This document shows positions 31,836 to 43,723 of a stretch of DNA of 64,000 nucleotides, piece after piece. This DNA is from Leptobrachium leishanense (Eukaryota; Chordata; Amphibia; Anura; Megophryidae): assembly GCA_009667805.1 (NCBI GenBank), contig CM019063.1:189902661-189966660 (forward strand). The letters are read 5' to 3'. The position numbers were made by a program, and so were the translations under genes. Numbering within the stretch: the stretch's first letter is position 1; the number at the start of each line of letters is the position of its first letter. The notes below the pieces were generated by a model. The model made no database searches. It saw only the letters and a program-made list of their open reading frames with translations, and was not told the origin of the DNA.

Positions 31836-32030
31836 CACTTGCCTTAGTACCTTACATTGTAAGCTCACAGGATTTCTGGCTGTATAAAGTGCTGTATTAG
31901 CAGGACAATTATCCTATGGGCAGGGCCGTCTGTTCCTTTATGTATTATTATTTATGTCTGTACTTTCTCTTGTAAAGCACTATGGAATCTGTTGGCGCTG
32001 TATAAGTACTTGTAAATGTAACTGCTGTGG
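31836..32030 (+). mobile_element. LINE/SINE tail (L2-like)
   Basis: ACATTGTAAGCTCACAGGAT, TGGGCAGGGCCGTCTGTTCC and TGTAAAGCACTATGGAATCT are diverged forms of the L2-like tail at 9390-9510. It could be a SINE with the same tail. Confidence 0.65.
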
Positions 32031-32297
32031 ACATCTGTGTTACCGCAAGTGCAGTTCCATGCTCTGTATTCATGACAACCTGAAGCCCACACTCCGGCTG
32101 TGAGGAGGTCTTTCACACATTGTCACTAAATAGCATTTGTGACCCTGCATATGAGAAGCAGGGAAGCCAGGCTCCAATATCAGTGTGAGGCAGCCAGCTG
32201 TAACCTAATGGCCCCTGCCCCCTCTCACCCCTTCAACTGCAGCTGAATTCAACAGGTAGAGAGAGGGGACATATGTAGAGCGGAGGTATGTGTGCTA

Positions 32298-32590
32298 GAG
32301 ATGTGCACCACTAAAAATTTTGTTGCGTATTTTGTTTTTTTCCAAGTGTGTTTTTTCGGTTTCGGCTCGTTTCGGACCGTTTTCGTTTCGATTCGGTGAT
32401 TCGATTCGAAAATGGTCCGATGACGTCATTTACGTCGGGAGGGGTATAAATTTGGCGTCTGACTTCCAGGGAGTCAGAACACCGCAGGACTCCGGACAGA
32501 GAGGTGAGTCTTTCTCTGGGGGCTCCCGCAAGCAGAGCACGTATGGGGAACGTCCCCCACATATAGTGGGAGTCAATGAGGACGTTGGTG
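32298..32590. mobile_element. Foldback MITE fragment, then unidentified sequence
   Basis: TAGAGATGTGCACC with TTTCGGTTTCGGCTCG is the terminus of the foldback hAT MITE family. From about 32420 the sequence is unfamiliar (ATGACGTCATTTACGTCGGG) and no second end is seen. Confidence 0.5.
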
Positions 32591-32912
32591 AAAGGAAAAA
32601 AATATATTTTTTTATTTCATTTTTTTTCTACTTTTTTATTTATTTACACACAACCTGGTCATGTTTGGTATCATTTTACATCCTGTGTCTGCCATACATT
32701 ATTAATATTATTATTCTTTATTTATAAAGCGCCAGCATATTCCGCAGCGCTGTACAATAGGCACAGTGTAGACTGGTTACAATACATTGAGCAACATTTG
32801 ACAAACAGTACAAGAGGGGAAGAGGCCCTATTCCCGTAGGAAATCACAATCTAGAGGGGTTGGGGTTGGAAACAGGAGGAGAGGACTGCAAGGTGAGAGT
32901 AATTGATGGTTG

Positions 32913-33504
32913 CAGGGCCGCCATCAGGGGGGTACAGGTATTACTGGTGTATGGGGCCCGGTGCCTCCAGGGGGCCCTGAAGGGTCACTGCCAAACTTGG
33001 CTATGCCTAGTTGCCATGGGGACCTTGAAGCTGCTGATCTCCAGTTATAGACTGACTAGAAATATGGGCACTGAGTGAGGGCCCGGGCTGGCAGCACAGC
33101 GTGCCCCCCAGGTTCGGGGCTCTCCACGTGCCTTTGTAAACAGTTACACGTGGGATCACTAGGCGCCGCTAGCAGGAAGCTGGCTGTGGCCCCGCCCCAA
33201 ATGCCAGCCTCGCAGGGGCCCTGCTGGAACCGGTGAGCTGATGCAGAGATGTGAGCCTGGGCCCAGCATGGAGATCTCCTTCCCCCCTGTCAAAGGCAGA
33301 CCTAGAGGCAGCAGAGAGGATTCCACTCACCATTGTAAGTATTTGCTCTCTTGGAGGCTGCCCTGGGTCTCCTCCTGCAGATTATACCGGAGGGGAGGGA
33401 GAGAAAAAAAAACAACAAAAAAACGACCCTGCACTGATATGCCCCGCCCACAAGAAGCTGATGAGAACTTCAGGGTAGAGGAGGCCTTCCAAATGTATGT
33501 GCAG

Positions 33505-33549
<45 letters not shown>

Positions 33550-34419
33550 TGTATGTGCAGCCTGTGTGTGTGTGTGGTGTATGTGCAGCCTGTGTGTGTG
33601 TGTGTGTGGTGTATGTGCATCCTGTGTGTGTGTGTGTGGTGTACGTGCAGCCAGTGTGTGTGTGTGTGGTGTATGTGCAGCCAGTGTGTGTGTGTGTGGT
33701 GTATGTGCAGCCTGTGTGTGTGTGTGTGTGGTGTATGTGCAGCCTGTGCGTGTGTGGTGTATGTGCAGCCTGTGCGTGTGTGGTGTATGTGCAGCCTGTG
33801 CGTGTGTGGTGTATGTGCAGCCTGTGCGTGTGTGGTGTATGTGCAGCCTGTGTGTGTGTGGTGTATGTGCAGCCTGTGTGTGTGTGGTGTATGTGCAGCC
33901 TGTGTGTGTGTGGTGTATGTGCAGCCTGTGTGTGTGTGGTGTATGTGCAGCCTGTGTGTGTGTGGTGTATGTGCAGCCTGTGTGTATGTGTGTGTGGTGT
34001 ATGTGCAGTGTGTGTGTGTGTGTGTGGTGTATGTGCAGTGTGTGTGTGTGTGTGTGGTGTATGTGCAGCCTGTGTGTGTGTGTGTGTGTGTGTGTGTGGT
34101 GTATGTGCAGCCTGTGTGTGTGTGTGTGGTGTATGTGCAGCCTGTGTGTGTGTGTGTGGTGTATGTGCAGCCTGTGTGTGTGTGTGTGTGTGTGGTGTAT
34201 GTGCAGCCTGTGTGTGTGTGTGTGTGTGTGTGGTGTATGTGCAGCCTGTGTGTGTGTGTGTGGTGTATGTGCAGCCTGTGTGTGGTGTGTGTGTGTGTGT
34301 GTGTGGTGTATGTGCAGCCTGTGTGTGTGTGTGTGTGGTGTATGTGCAGCCTGTGTGTGTGTGTGTGTGTGTGTGTGGTGTATGTGCAGCCTGTGTGTGT
34401 GTGTGTGGTGTATGTGCAG

Positions 34420-34455
<36 letters not shown>

Positions 34456-35684
34456 GTGTGGTGTATGTGCAGCCTGTGTGTGTGTGTGGTGTGTGTGTGT
34501 GTGTGTGTGTGTGTGGTGTATGTGCAGCCTGTGTGTGTGGTGTATGTGCAGCCTGTGTGTGTGTGTGTGTGTGTGGTGTATGTGCAGCCTGTGTGTGTGT
34601 GTGTGTGTGGTGTATGTGCAGCCTGTGTGTGTGTGTGGTGTATGTGCAGCCTGTGTGTGTGTGTGGTGTGTGGTGTATGTGCAGCCTGTGTGTGTGTGTG
34701 TGTGGTGTATGTGCAGCCTGTGTGTGTGTGTGTGTGGTGTATGTGCAGCCTGTGTGTGTGTGTGTGTGTGTGTGGTGTATGTGCAGCCTGTGTGTGTGTG
34801 TGTGTGTGTGGTGTATGTGCAGCCTGTGTGTGTGTGTGTGTGTGGTGTATGTGCAGCCTGTGTGTGTGTGTGTGTGTGGTGGTGTATGTGCAGCCTGTGT
34901 GTGTGTGTGTGTGTGGTGTATGTGCAGCCTGTGTGTGTGTGTGTGTGGTGTATGTGCAGCCTGTGTGTGTGGTGTATGTGCAGCCTGTGTGTGTGTGGTT
35001 GTATGTGCAGCCTGTGTGTGTGTGCGTGTGTTGTATGTGCAGCCTGTGTGTGCGTGTGTTGTATGTGCAGCCTGTGTGTGCATGTGTTGTATGTGCAGCC
35101 TGTGTGTGCATGTGTTGTATGTGCAGCCTGTGTGTGCATGTGTTGTATGTGCAGCCTGTGTGTGCATGTGTTGTATGTGCAGCCTGTGTGTGCATGTGTT
35201 GTATGTGCAGCCTGTGTGTGTATGTGTTGTATGTGCAGCATGTGTGTGTGCGTGGTGTATGTGCAGCCTGTGTGTGTGTGCAGCCTGTGTGTTGTGTGTG
35301 AAGCCTGAGTGTGATGTATGTGTAGCCTGCGTGACTGGTGTGATTGTGGGAGGCATATATGGTGTGTGTGTGCCATGTGCTGCATGTATGGGGTGTGTGT
35401 GTGCTTTGCGGCATGGGGGTGTGTGTGGCATATATGGTGTGTGTGTGCCATGTGCTGCATGTATGGGGTGTGTGTGTGTGTGTGTGCTTTGCGGCATGGG
35501 TGTGTGTGTGGCATATATGGGGTGTGTGTTTGTGTTTACAGCATGTACGGGGTGTGGATCACATGGTCTCCATGTGTTTGTGTGTGAGCAATATTATAGT
35601 TTTAAATACAAAAATAAACCGTCTGCTGTGGGGCCCCGATCAGAGCTTCAGTAAGGGGCCCCAAGATTTCTGATGGCAGCCCTG
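32913..35684. mobile_element. hAT-type element with a giant TG-rich array
   Basis: The ends CAGGGCCGCCATCAG and CTGATGGCAGCCCTG are inverse with one mismatch, flanked by the perfect 8-bp duplication GATGGTTG (32905-32912 and 35685-35692). Subterminal GGGGCCC phrases occur at both ends. Two-thirds of the element is a tandem array. No transposase was found. Confidence 0.9.
33490..35330. repeat. TG-rich minisatellite (GTATGTGCAGCC plus TGn)
   Basis: Some sixty-five units of GGTGTATGTGCAGCC separated by variable (TG) runs. The (TG)n lengths change from unit to unit and the last units use GCGTG or GCATG. Frames of 600-714 codons on both strands are repeat artefacts of low-complexity Cys/Val or His/Thr text. 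Confidence 0.93.
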
Positions 35685-35694
35685 GATGGTTGCG

Positions 35695-38600
35695 TCAGTG
35701 AGTTGGGTGGTAGGCTTCCCTAAATAGGAATGTTTTAAGGGAGCGTTTGAAGGAAGAGAAATTGGGGGAAAGTCTGACCATACGAGGGATAGCGTTCCAG
35801 AGAATGGGGGCTGCGCGTGTGAAGTCCTGCAGTCTATCATGGGAAGAGGTGATGCGGGGAGAAGCTAGGCGCAGGTCGCTGTTTGACCTTAGGGAGCGGG
35901 CTGGGGTGTATTTGGTGATTAGTGAGGACAGGTAGTGGGGAGCTGAGTTAGTGAGGGTTTTGTAGGTAAGGATAAGGATTTTGAACTTAATTCTGCAGTG
36001 GATGGGGAGCCAGTGAAGGGATTCGCAGATGGGAGCGGCAGAGACAGAGAGGCGGGTGAGGTGAATTAGCCAGGCGGAGGCGTTCAGGATGGATTGTAGG
36101 GGGGAGAGGCGGGACAGAGGGAGGCCAGATAAGAGATTATTACAATAGTCAAGTCGGGAGATTACCAGGGCGTGTATGAGTTGTTTTGTGGTGACAGCAG
36201 TAAGAAATGGCCGAATTCTGGAAATATTACGCAATTGGTAGCGGCAGGAGGAGGAAAGAGACTTGATGTGGGGGATGAAGGAAAGAGCAGAGTCAAGTGT
36301 AACTCCAAGACAGCGAACTTGGTTTGATGGGGAGATGGTGATACCCTCCACCGTGATAGAGAAGTCAGGAGGTGGGGAGGCATTAGAGGGAGGAATAAGT
36401 AGGAGCTCAGTTTTGGACATGTTGATCTTTAGGTGGTGCAAGGCCATCCAGGAGGAGATGCCAGATAAACAGTCACTGACTTTTGAAAGGACAGGGGGAG
36501 AGAGATCAGGGGTAGAGAGGTAGATCTGAGTGTCATCAGCATAGAGGTGGTAATTAAAGCCAAAGCTGTTGATGATTTTGCCCAGGGAGGAGGTGTAGAT
36601 GGAAAAGAGCAGAGGACCAAGGACAGAGCCTTGAGGTACACCAACAGATAGAGGCAATGAAGAGGAGGAGTTACCAGCAAAGGACACACAGAAGGACCTG
36701 TTGGATAAATAGGAGTCAACCCAAGCAAGTGCAGTGTCACCGAGACCCAGAGAGTTGAGGGTCTGTAGAAGGAGGGGGTGGTCAACAGTGTCAAAAGCAG
36801 CCGAGAGGTCAAGCAGGATGAGAATAGAATAGTGGCCGTGTTTTTTAGCAGTTAGGAGGTCGTTGGTGACTTTGGTGAGGGCAGTTTCAGTTGAGTGTAG
36901 GGGACGGAAGCCAGATTGCAGGGGGTCAAGTAGAGAATTGGATGACAGAAAGAGGGAGAGGCGGTTGAAGACTACTTTTTCTAAGAGCTTTGATGTGAAG
37001 GGAAGCAGGGATACAGGACGGTAGTTGGAGAGTTGGGATCGAGGGATGGTTTCTTTAGTAAAGGGGTAACTAGCGCATGTTTGAAGGCGGATGGGAAGAA
37101 GCCGGTGGAGAGAGATAGGTTGAAGATGTGTGTGTGAGAGCAGGGGTGAGGGAGGAGGAGAGGGGAGGAATTAGATGTGAGGGAATGGGGTCGAGCGGGC
37201 ACGTGGTGAGATGTGAGGAGGACAATAAGGAATTGACTTCCTCCTCAGTGGCTGTGAGGAAGTGGCAGAGGGGACCTCTGGGAGTGGAGGTGGCAGATAA
37301 CTATCTTGTGTTGGGATGTCACTTCTGATAGTTAGAGTTTTACTAAGGAAGAAATCTGCCAGGTCTTGAGCGTAGAAGGCAGCTGAGGGGGAAGGTGCAG
37401 GTGGGTGGAGGAGGGTGTTGAAGGTGGACCAGAGCCGTTTAGGGTTAGAGGACAGCGTAGATATAAGAGATGAGAAGAAGGATTGTTTGGCCAAGTGGAG
37501 GGCAGCGGTGCATGACCGGAGAATAAACTTGAAGTGAACAAAATCAGCTTCAGAGCGGGATTTCCTCCAGGCACGCTCTGCGGTGAAGGAGCATCTTTGC
37601 AGGTAGCGAGTCTGGAGGGTGTGCCAGGGCTGAAGCTGGCGGCGTGGGGCCTTACAGAGTCGAAGAGGAGCAAGAGTGTCTAGAGCAGAGATAAGAGTAG
37701 TGTTGTAGTGATTAGTGGCAGCATCAGGGCAGGTGAAGGATGAGGTGTGAGGGAGGTGGTGAAGTAGATTGGAGAATTGATGGGGATCCACGGCATGTAG
37801 ATTTCTGCGAGGGTGTGTACGGGGTGGGGGAGCAGGGTGTTTAGGAAGTCCAGATAGGTTGAAAGAGAGAAGGTGGTGGTCAGAGATGGGGAAAGGGCGA
37901 CAGGTGAACTCAGAAATGGAGCAGAGGTTGGAAAAGACAAGGTCAATAGTGTGACCATTGCGGTGGGTAGGGAGGAGAGAGGATTGCGTGAGTCCAAGGG
38001 AGGACGTGAGTGAAAGAAGTTTGGAGGCAGCAGGGGCAGAAGGATCATCAATGGGAATGTTGAAGTCCCCGAGAACTAGGCATGGAAGTGAGAAAGCCAG
38101 GTGGCAAAGTGGTCAAAGAACTGGGAGGTTGGTCCCGGTGGGCGGTAGATGACTGCCACCCTGAGAGCCAGGGGAGAGAACAGGCGGATGCAGTGTGTTT
38201 CAAAGGAGGAGAAGGAGAGGGATGGGGGTGGAGAGAGCAGGATTCCGACACCGCCACCATTTCTCTCACCCGGTCTGGGGGTATGGCTCAGGTGTAGACC
38301 ACCATGTGAGAGAGCAGCAACGGAGGCTGTGTCAGAGGGAGTTAGCCAGGTTTCAGTTAAAGCTAGGAGGTTGAAGGAGTTTGAAAGGAAGAGGTCATGG
38401 ATTGCTGTGAGTTTGTTGCACACAGACCGAGCGTTCCAGAGGGCGCAGGAGAATGAGGACAGGCGCTGAGGGTTCATGGGAATGAGGTTGCTGGGCTTGC
38501 AGGGAGGTGATTTATGTGCGATGGAGATAGGATGAGAGGGAAGTGTTGGATGTGTTGTGGGGCCAGGGTTAGGGGATACGTCACCTGCATAGAGTAACAG

Positions 38601-39041
38601 CAGGAGGGTGAGAAAGAGAAGGTGGGAATGGGATTTGTGAGAGTGGGAGTGATTGGCAGCATGAGAGTTGGAGGGAGACCATGTTCTGAGGAAACAAAGG
38701 AGCTCATGCGAGGCCATCATGTGGGACGAGAGGAGGGAGGGAGAGATGCAGATAGTGTAGGGGTCGGTGGTAGAGGGGCAAGAGTTCCATTTAAGGAGAA
38801 AGGTAGAAGTGAAAAGTAGAAGCGTGAGAGGAAAGCATAATAAAATAGTCGTGTGTTTACCCGATGGAAAATATGGGCCTTGCAGTTCCTTCCTCCAGTC
38901 CCGAAACTCCAGAAAATCAACTCCAAGCTGCCACTTAAGATGGTCACTTGGGATGGGCACAGGAGCCCAGGCCAAGGAGCCACTCCTTGCTGATATATAG
39001 AGCAAACTGATTGCAGACAGCCAGAGTAAAAAAGTAAACAC
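35695..39041 (-). pseudogene. L2-like LINE ORF: endonuclease and reverse transcriptase
   Basis: A LINE protein for target-primed reverse transcription, broken into at least three frames. 39041-38076 holds a hydrophobic N-terminus, a 2A-like GDVSPNPGP (residues 153-161) and the start of the apurinic-type endonuclease (CALWNARSVCNKL, LLALTETWL, NGGGVGIL, VIYRPPG). 38051-37171 covers the end of the endonuclease and the linker. 37202-35695 is the reverse transcriptase, with [22 protein letters not shown], the catalytic [10 protein letters not shown] (about 36536-36565), [19 protein letters not shown] and the C-terminal [15 protein letters not shown]. Catalytic aspartates remain but frameshifts near 36690, 37170 and 38075 prevent one protein. 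Confidence 0.88.
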
Positions 39042-39109
39042 CTGATGCTGGGCAGGGAATTCACATGCTAATTAGCAAAACAATTGGTGGGGGAAAATGG
39101 AAAAAAAAA

Positions 39110-39865
39110 AAGACAGAAAAATACCAAGGGAACGTTTACAATGTGGGTGCCTGCGAATACTGGGTGATGGGGGGGGGGGTCGTACCAGAAAAATATACAG
39201 GGGATCAGTTGCAATGTGGGTGCCTGAAGTTACTGGGTGATGGGGGGGGGGGCGTACCAGAAAAATATACAGGGGATCAGTTGCAATGTGGGTGCCTGAA
39301 GTTACTGGGTGATGGGGGGGGGTCGTACCAGAAAAATATACAGGGGATCAGTTGCAATGTGGGTGCCTGAAGTTACTGGGTGATGGGGGGGGGGTCGTAC
39401 CAGAAAAATATACAGGGGATCAGTTGCAATGTGGGTGCCTGAAGTTACTGGGTGATGGGGGGGGATCGTACCAGAAAAATATACAGGGGATCAGTTGCAA
39501 TGTGGGTGCCTGAAGTTACTGGGTGATGGGGGGGGGGGTCGTACCAGAAAAATATACAGGGGATCCGTTGCAATGTGGGTGCCTGAGACTGGTGATGGGG
39601 GGTCGTACCAGAAAAATATACAGGGGATCAGTTGCAATGTGGGTGCCTGAAGTTACTGGGTGATGGGGGGGGGTCGTACCAGAAAAATATACAGGGGATC
39701 CGTTGCAATGTGGGTGCCTGAAGTTACTGGGTGATGGGGGGGGGTCGTACCAGAAAAATATACAGGGGATCAGTTGCAATGTGGGTGCCTGAAGTTACTG
39801 GGTGACGGGGGGGTCGTACCAGAAAAATATACAGGGGATCAGTTGCAATGTGGGTGCGTGTGGCA
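39110..39865. repeat. 71-bp minisatellite beside the LINE 5' end
   Basis: Ten units, each with GTACCAGAAAAATATACAGG, GGATCAGTTGCAATGTGGGT and GCCTGAAGTTACTGGGTGAT, then a variable G run. Spacings are about 64-73 bp. The first unit begins roughly 60 bp beyond the LINE start codon. Confidence 0.92.
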
Positions 39866-41035
39866 CAATTAACATGAGGGGTCATCCGCATGACAGTACA
39901 GAATGCTTGACTATGGTAATGCCATTATACATCCCTGTGCATTCCAGCTTGATACCTACGCAAAGGTCTCACTATTGGATTCATTTAATTAACATGCACA
40001 TTATCCCTGAAATCTGTATCTATTGTTACCTCTCAATAGGTCCTAAAACAGATGGTGTCTCCACCCATTGAAATACATATATTTGAATGTATTCACACAC
40101 GTGTACGAAAATGTGTTTGAAAATGTTTTTTAGTTTGTAAAGAAAATGTTTTACTGTTGTTTGTTTCACATGTACAGTAATGTGCCCCCCCCAAAAAAGG
40201 TGCCAGTAGTCATCCAAGTGAGGAAGAGATCATATTCTGTGTCCCAATCTGCAAAATAAAATTGCATTTAATGATATGGATATGTCATTGTTCTCGCCGC
40301 CGCAAAAAGGCCCAAACTAATGCTACACCCTGAGTACTGAGGTAGCACCTTTCCTGCTAAACCAATCCCTCTGGTGCTTCCATACTCATCTGACTAATCA
40401 GTTCTGACTAGCCACAATAAAAGGCTATGCTTTTTTCTATTCAGTGCTCATTCATTTGAAGCCCTATATCAGACACACACACACATGTCCTGTGGGCTGC
40501 TGAACTACAGACCTGATCCTCCGCTTCCCCAACCTTCTGTGTTTATTCCTTTGGTTCCTCGCTCCCTCAAAGACTCCAGACCCCCAAGTTCCTTGTATCG
40601 TGTTTCTCCAATACTCTTTCATGTCAGTCTTATTCCTGCATTGCCCTTCAGCCATAACCTAGTTTATACTTCTACAGCCTGTGAACTACCTCCACCCTTT
40701 TCAGCTAGCAAGTGACACTGCATGTTAGCCACACAGATCACCCTGGCTGGTTCCCAGCTGGTACCAGAACCTGACAGGATGTTATGCCTATTATCCATAC
40801 ATACTGTCACAAGTCTAAAGTGGCCACATTTCTCAGTTCTGTGTATCAACTATATCTTTGTTATTCTTGCCATTATACCTCCCTGCATGTAAATATCTTA
40901 TTACGTCATATTGACATGTTACATATGTCTTTTTCTGACATAAATTAAGTAATAAAAGATAGATCTACCTCTTGAATAAAATTGCATTGTATGAATAACA
41001 CGTCTTTTTAATTGTATCCGTGTCACCTCATAGAT
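39866..41035. other. No gene recognised
   Basis: AT-rich and non-repetitive by eye, with a short (CA) tract near 40470-40485. Frames are short and without motifs. Confidence 0.6.
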
Positions 41036-41570
41036 ATTATCATTATTACTATTATTGTCTTCATTTATATAGCACCAACAGTTTCTGCAGCGCTTTACAA
41101 AGGGAACAAGATAAACAAGCATATGATGGAAACAAGAGGTGTAGAGGGCCCTGCTCATAGGAGCTTACAATCTAGAGCAGTGCTTCCCAAACCTGTCCTT
41201 GGGACCCTCAACCAGGACAGATTTTGCAGATCACCTTGGGGAAATGCAGACTGAATCCTGCAATCACTGAGAAGCAAATCATATAACCTGTGCTGTGCTT
41301 CAGATATCCTGCAAAGGCAGAGGGGCCTGAGGACAGGTTTGGGAAACACTGATCTAGAGGGATTGGGGTTGAGGAAGACAAGAGGAATTTTACTAGATAG
41401 CAGGAGCATTAGTGCCAGTGGTTTGGGAATGGTGGGGCCATAGAAGCAGCTTCAATCATGTGTGAGTAGATGAGTTGCATCAGTGATGTGGTACGCTAAT
41501 CTGAAGAGATGGGATTTCTTGAAGGCCTGAACATTAGGGGAGCGTTTGATAGGGTGAGGCAAGATACACT
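41036..41570 (-). mobile_element. L2-like LINE, 3' end
   Basis: Inverse of 9055-9540: CAGCGCTTTACAAAG, AGAGGGCCCTGCTCATAGGA, GCTTACAATCTAGAG, then CCAGTGGTTTGGGAATGGTG and AAATCCCATCTCTTCAG in inverse. A small hAT (41178-41351) interrupts it. Confidence 0.85.
41178..41351. mobile_element. Small hAT MITE (CAGTGCTTMMCAAACC), copy 2
   Basis: 174 bp from CAGTGCTTCCCAAACCTGTC to the inverse GACAGGTTTGGGAAACACTG. The perfect 8-bp duplication ATCTAGAG flanks it (41170-41177 and 41352-41359). Confidence 0.92.
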
Positions 41571-42085
41571 TTGCCATTGCAAGACATCATGAATGCGATA
41601 ATTTCTGCAGCATTTACAGTTAAAATTATGCAGACTTTTACTTACAGAGTTGTGGTTAAATGTGCTGTACTGTCCCTTTAAGATGCATCATTCAGTGTCA
41701 AGATCTACAGGGGGAAACACACATTATGAACACCTCTATGACTGCATTTTCTATTTGATCACAATAAATGCTTGATCTATTTCAAGGTAATGATGGAAGG
41801 ATTATGATCCTTGATAAAGTCATGAGACGAAACGCGTTGGATTATTTGACCAATGATTTTACTATTTTACTGTTTTAATAAATTTTTGATTATCCAGATC
41901 AGTGTTTTGGAGTAATTGACGCTTAATTTGGATCCATAACACCCTTTTATCCGAACCTCCAGCTGACCTTCGCACCACTTCCCATGTGGAGACCGAATAA
42001 GGAGAATCATTACCTTGTAACCATACTGCACTGACATCTTAGGGTCGATGCAATTTCGAGAAGTTTATTGGTTACTGTTCTTTCA
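41571..42085. other. Non-coding; possible Penelope-like pseudo-LTR with hairpin
   Basis: It contains the hammerhead-like hairpin at 41811-41834 followed by an AT-rich tail (TTTAATAAATTTTTGATTAT). This parallels 1600-1740, where the same layout follows a Penelope-like stop codon. Confidence 0.4.
41811..41834 (+). ncRNA. Degenerate hammerhead-like hairpin, copy 2
   Basis: TTGATAA, hairpin GTC-ATGA-GAC, GAAACGCG. It has the same core and the same two deviations from the active hammerhead core as 1643-1670, with a different but still paired stem II. Confidence 0.45.
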
Positions 42086-42389
42086 CATATTATTCATGAG
42101 TGCACTCGGAATACTTTATCTTTATATGCAAACAAATTCAGGATGCGCATATTGCCATCACAAACCATTTGCATGTTCATGGAATGGAAGTGCTTGTGAT
42201 TGATACAAAACGCGGCATTCTTCCAGGGTGCATGGATCTCTATGTGGGTACTCTTTATCATTCACATCCTCCAAAGTGGTCAGTGACCTTTGTACATGAT
42301 GTGCCTGAGGGTTTCCCTGTGTCCATTCTACCTCCTGCTGGCTCAGGATCTTGCGCTTGGCCAGGTTATCTAAGACTGGAATTGGCACC

Positions 42390-42670
42390 AGCATTTAGGA
42401 GTTATTAAAATTTTCACTTTGCGTCCTGATGGTAACTTCCGCTAGCACTTTGTAATACCTCACTTGACGAGACTCTACAAATTGATTGCGTCTCCTATAC
42501 TAAACATGGGGAGAGCTAAGTAAAGTAAACTCGTGCAAACTGCTAGGAGCCAACGGATTTCACACCAGCAGAGCGTCAGGATTGGAATATTGAAGGCAGA
42601 CGTTAAACTTCCTTTTCCTGGCACTAACGATTACATATTGAAACACTACAATAGCACAAACTATGGAATA
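42390..42670. mobile_element. Family A MITE fragment
   Basis: TTGGCACCAGCATTTAGG, CACTTTGTAATACCTCAC, ACTAAACATGGGGAGAGCTA and AACGATTACATATTG resemble the right halves of the family A copies at 2650-2800 and 58100. It is strongly diverged. The stretch 42086-42390 has no recognised feature. Confidence 0.5.
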
Positions 42671-43009
42671 GAGCCATATTTATCTACACATCTATTTATC
42701 TGCCCACCTACAGTATATTCCTGCGCAGCTATATGCCCACCTATATACAGTCAGGTCCAGAAATATTGGGGCATCGACACAATTCTATCATCTTTGGCTC
42801 TATACACCACCACAATGGAGTTGGAATGAAACAAACACAATGTGTTTTAACTACAGACTGTCAGCTTTAATTTGAGGGTATGAACATCCAACTCAGGTGA
42901 ACGGTGTAGGACTTACAGCAGTTTGCAGATGTGCCTCCTACTTGTTAAGAGACCAAAGGTAATGGGACAGAATAATCACCATAAATCAAACTTTCCCGTC
43001 TTAATACTT

Positions 43010-43723
43010 GGTTGCAAATCCTTTGCAGTCAATCACAGCCTGAAGTCTGGAATGCATAGACCTCACCAGACGCTGGGTTTCAACCCTGGTGATGCTCTGC
43101 CAGGCCTCTACTGCAACTGTCTTCAGTTCCTGCTTGTTCTTCGGGCACTTCCCCTTCAGTTTTGTCTTCAGCAAGTGAAATGCATGCTCATTGGGATTCA
43201 GGTCAGGTGATTGACTTGGTCATTGCAGAACATTCCACTTCTGTCCCTTCAAAAACTCTTTGGTTGCTTTTGCAGTATGCTTTGGGTCATTATCCATCTG
43301 CACTGTGAAGCGCCGTCCAATGAGTTCTGCAGCATTTGGCTGAATGTGAGCAGATAACATTGCCCGAAACACTTCAGAATTCATCCTGCTGCTTTTTGTC
43401 AGCAGTCACATCATCAATAAATAAAAGAGAACCACTTACATTGGCAGGCATACATGCCCACGCCATGACACTACCACCACCATGCTTCACTGATGAGGTG
43501 GTATGCTTAGGATCATGAGCAGTTCCTTTCCTTTTCAATACTCTTCCCATCACTCTGGTACAAGTTGATCTTGTTCGAGAACTGTGAAGGCTTTGTTAGG
43601 TGTTGTTTGACAAACTCTAATCTGGCCTTACTGTTTTTGAGACTCACCAATGGTTTACATCTTGTGGTGAATCCTCTGTATTCACTCTGGTGAAGTCTTC
43701 TCTTGATTGTTGACTTTGACACA
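43010..43723 (-). pseudogene. Tc1 transposase, C-terminal part (element 3)
   Basis: Minus-strand reading gives VSKSTIKRRLHQSEYRG at the break. The INLYQSDGK block follows, then MDNDPK (second catalytic Asp, about 43290-43310) and DLNPNEHA (catalytic Glu, about 43185-43210). Frames are broken several times, including between the first and second catalytic residues. The N-terminal part is at 47760-48048. Confidence 0.82.

Larger units (their letters stand above)
32702..39060 (-). mobile_element. L2-like LINE, nearly full length
   Basis: The 3' end is at 32702 (TATTATTATTCTTTATTTAT, then AAAGCGCCAGCATATTCCGC) and the coding region runs to about 39041. The hAT at 32913-35684 lies in the 3' UTR. 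Without it the element is about 3.6 kb, a plausible full size for an endonuclease-RT LINE. It is the most complete LINE in the window and the source family of fragments at 9040, 41036 and 50641-57571. Confidence 0.85.

Noticed and set aside
33241..35654. Overlapping open frames of 600-714 codons on both strands
   Set aside because: They consist only of Cys/Val or His/Thr text from a TG dinucleotide-rich array, are open in several frames at once, and have no complexity outside the repeat.
42100..42408. 102-codon frame upstream of Tc1 element 3
   Set aside because: No recognisable motif and the end overlaps a family A fragment; I could not support it as a gene.
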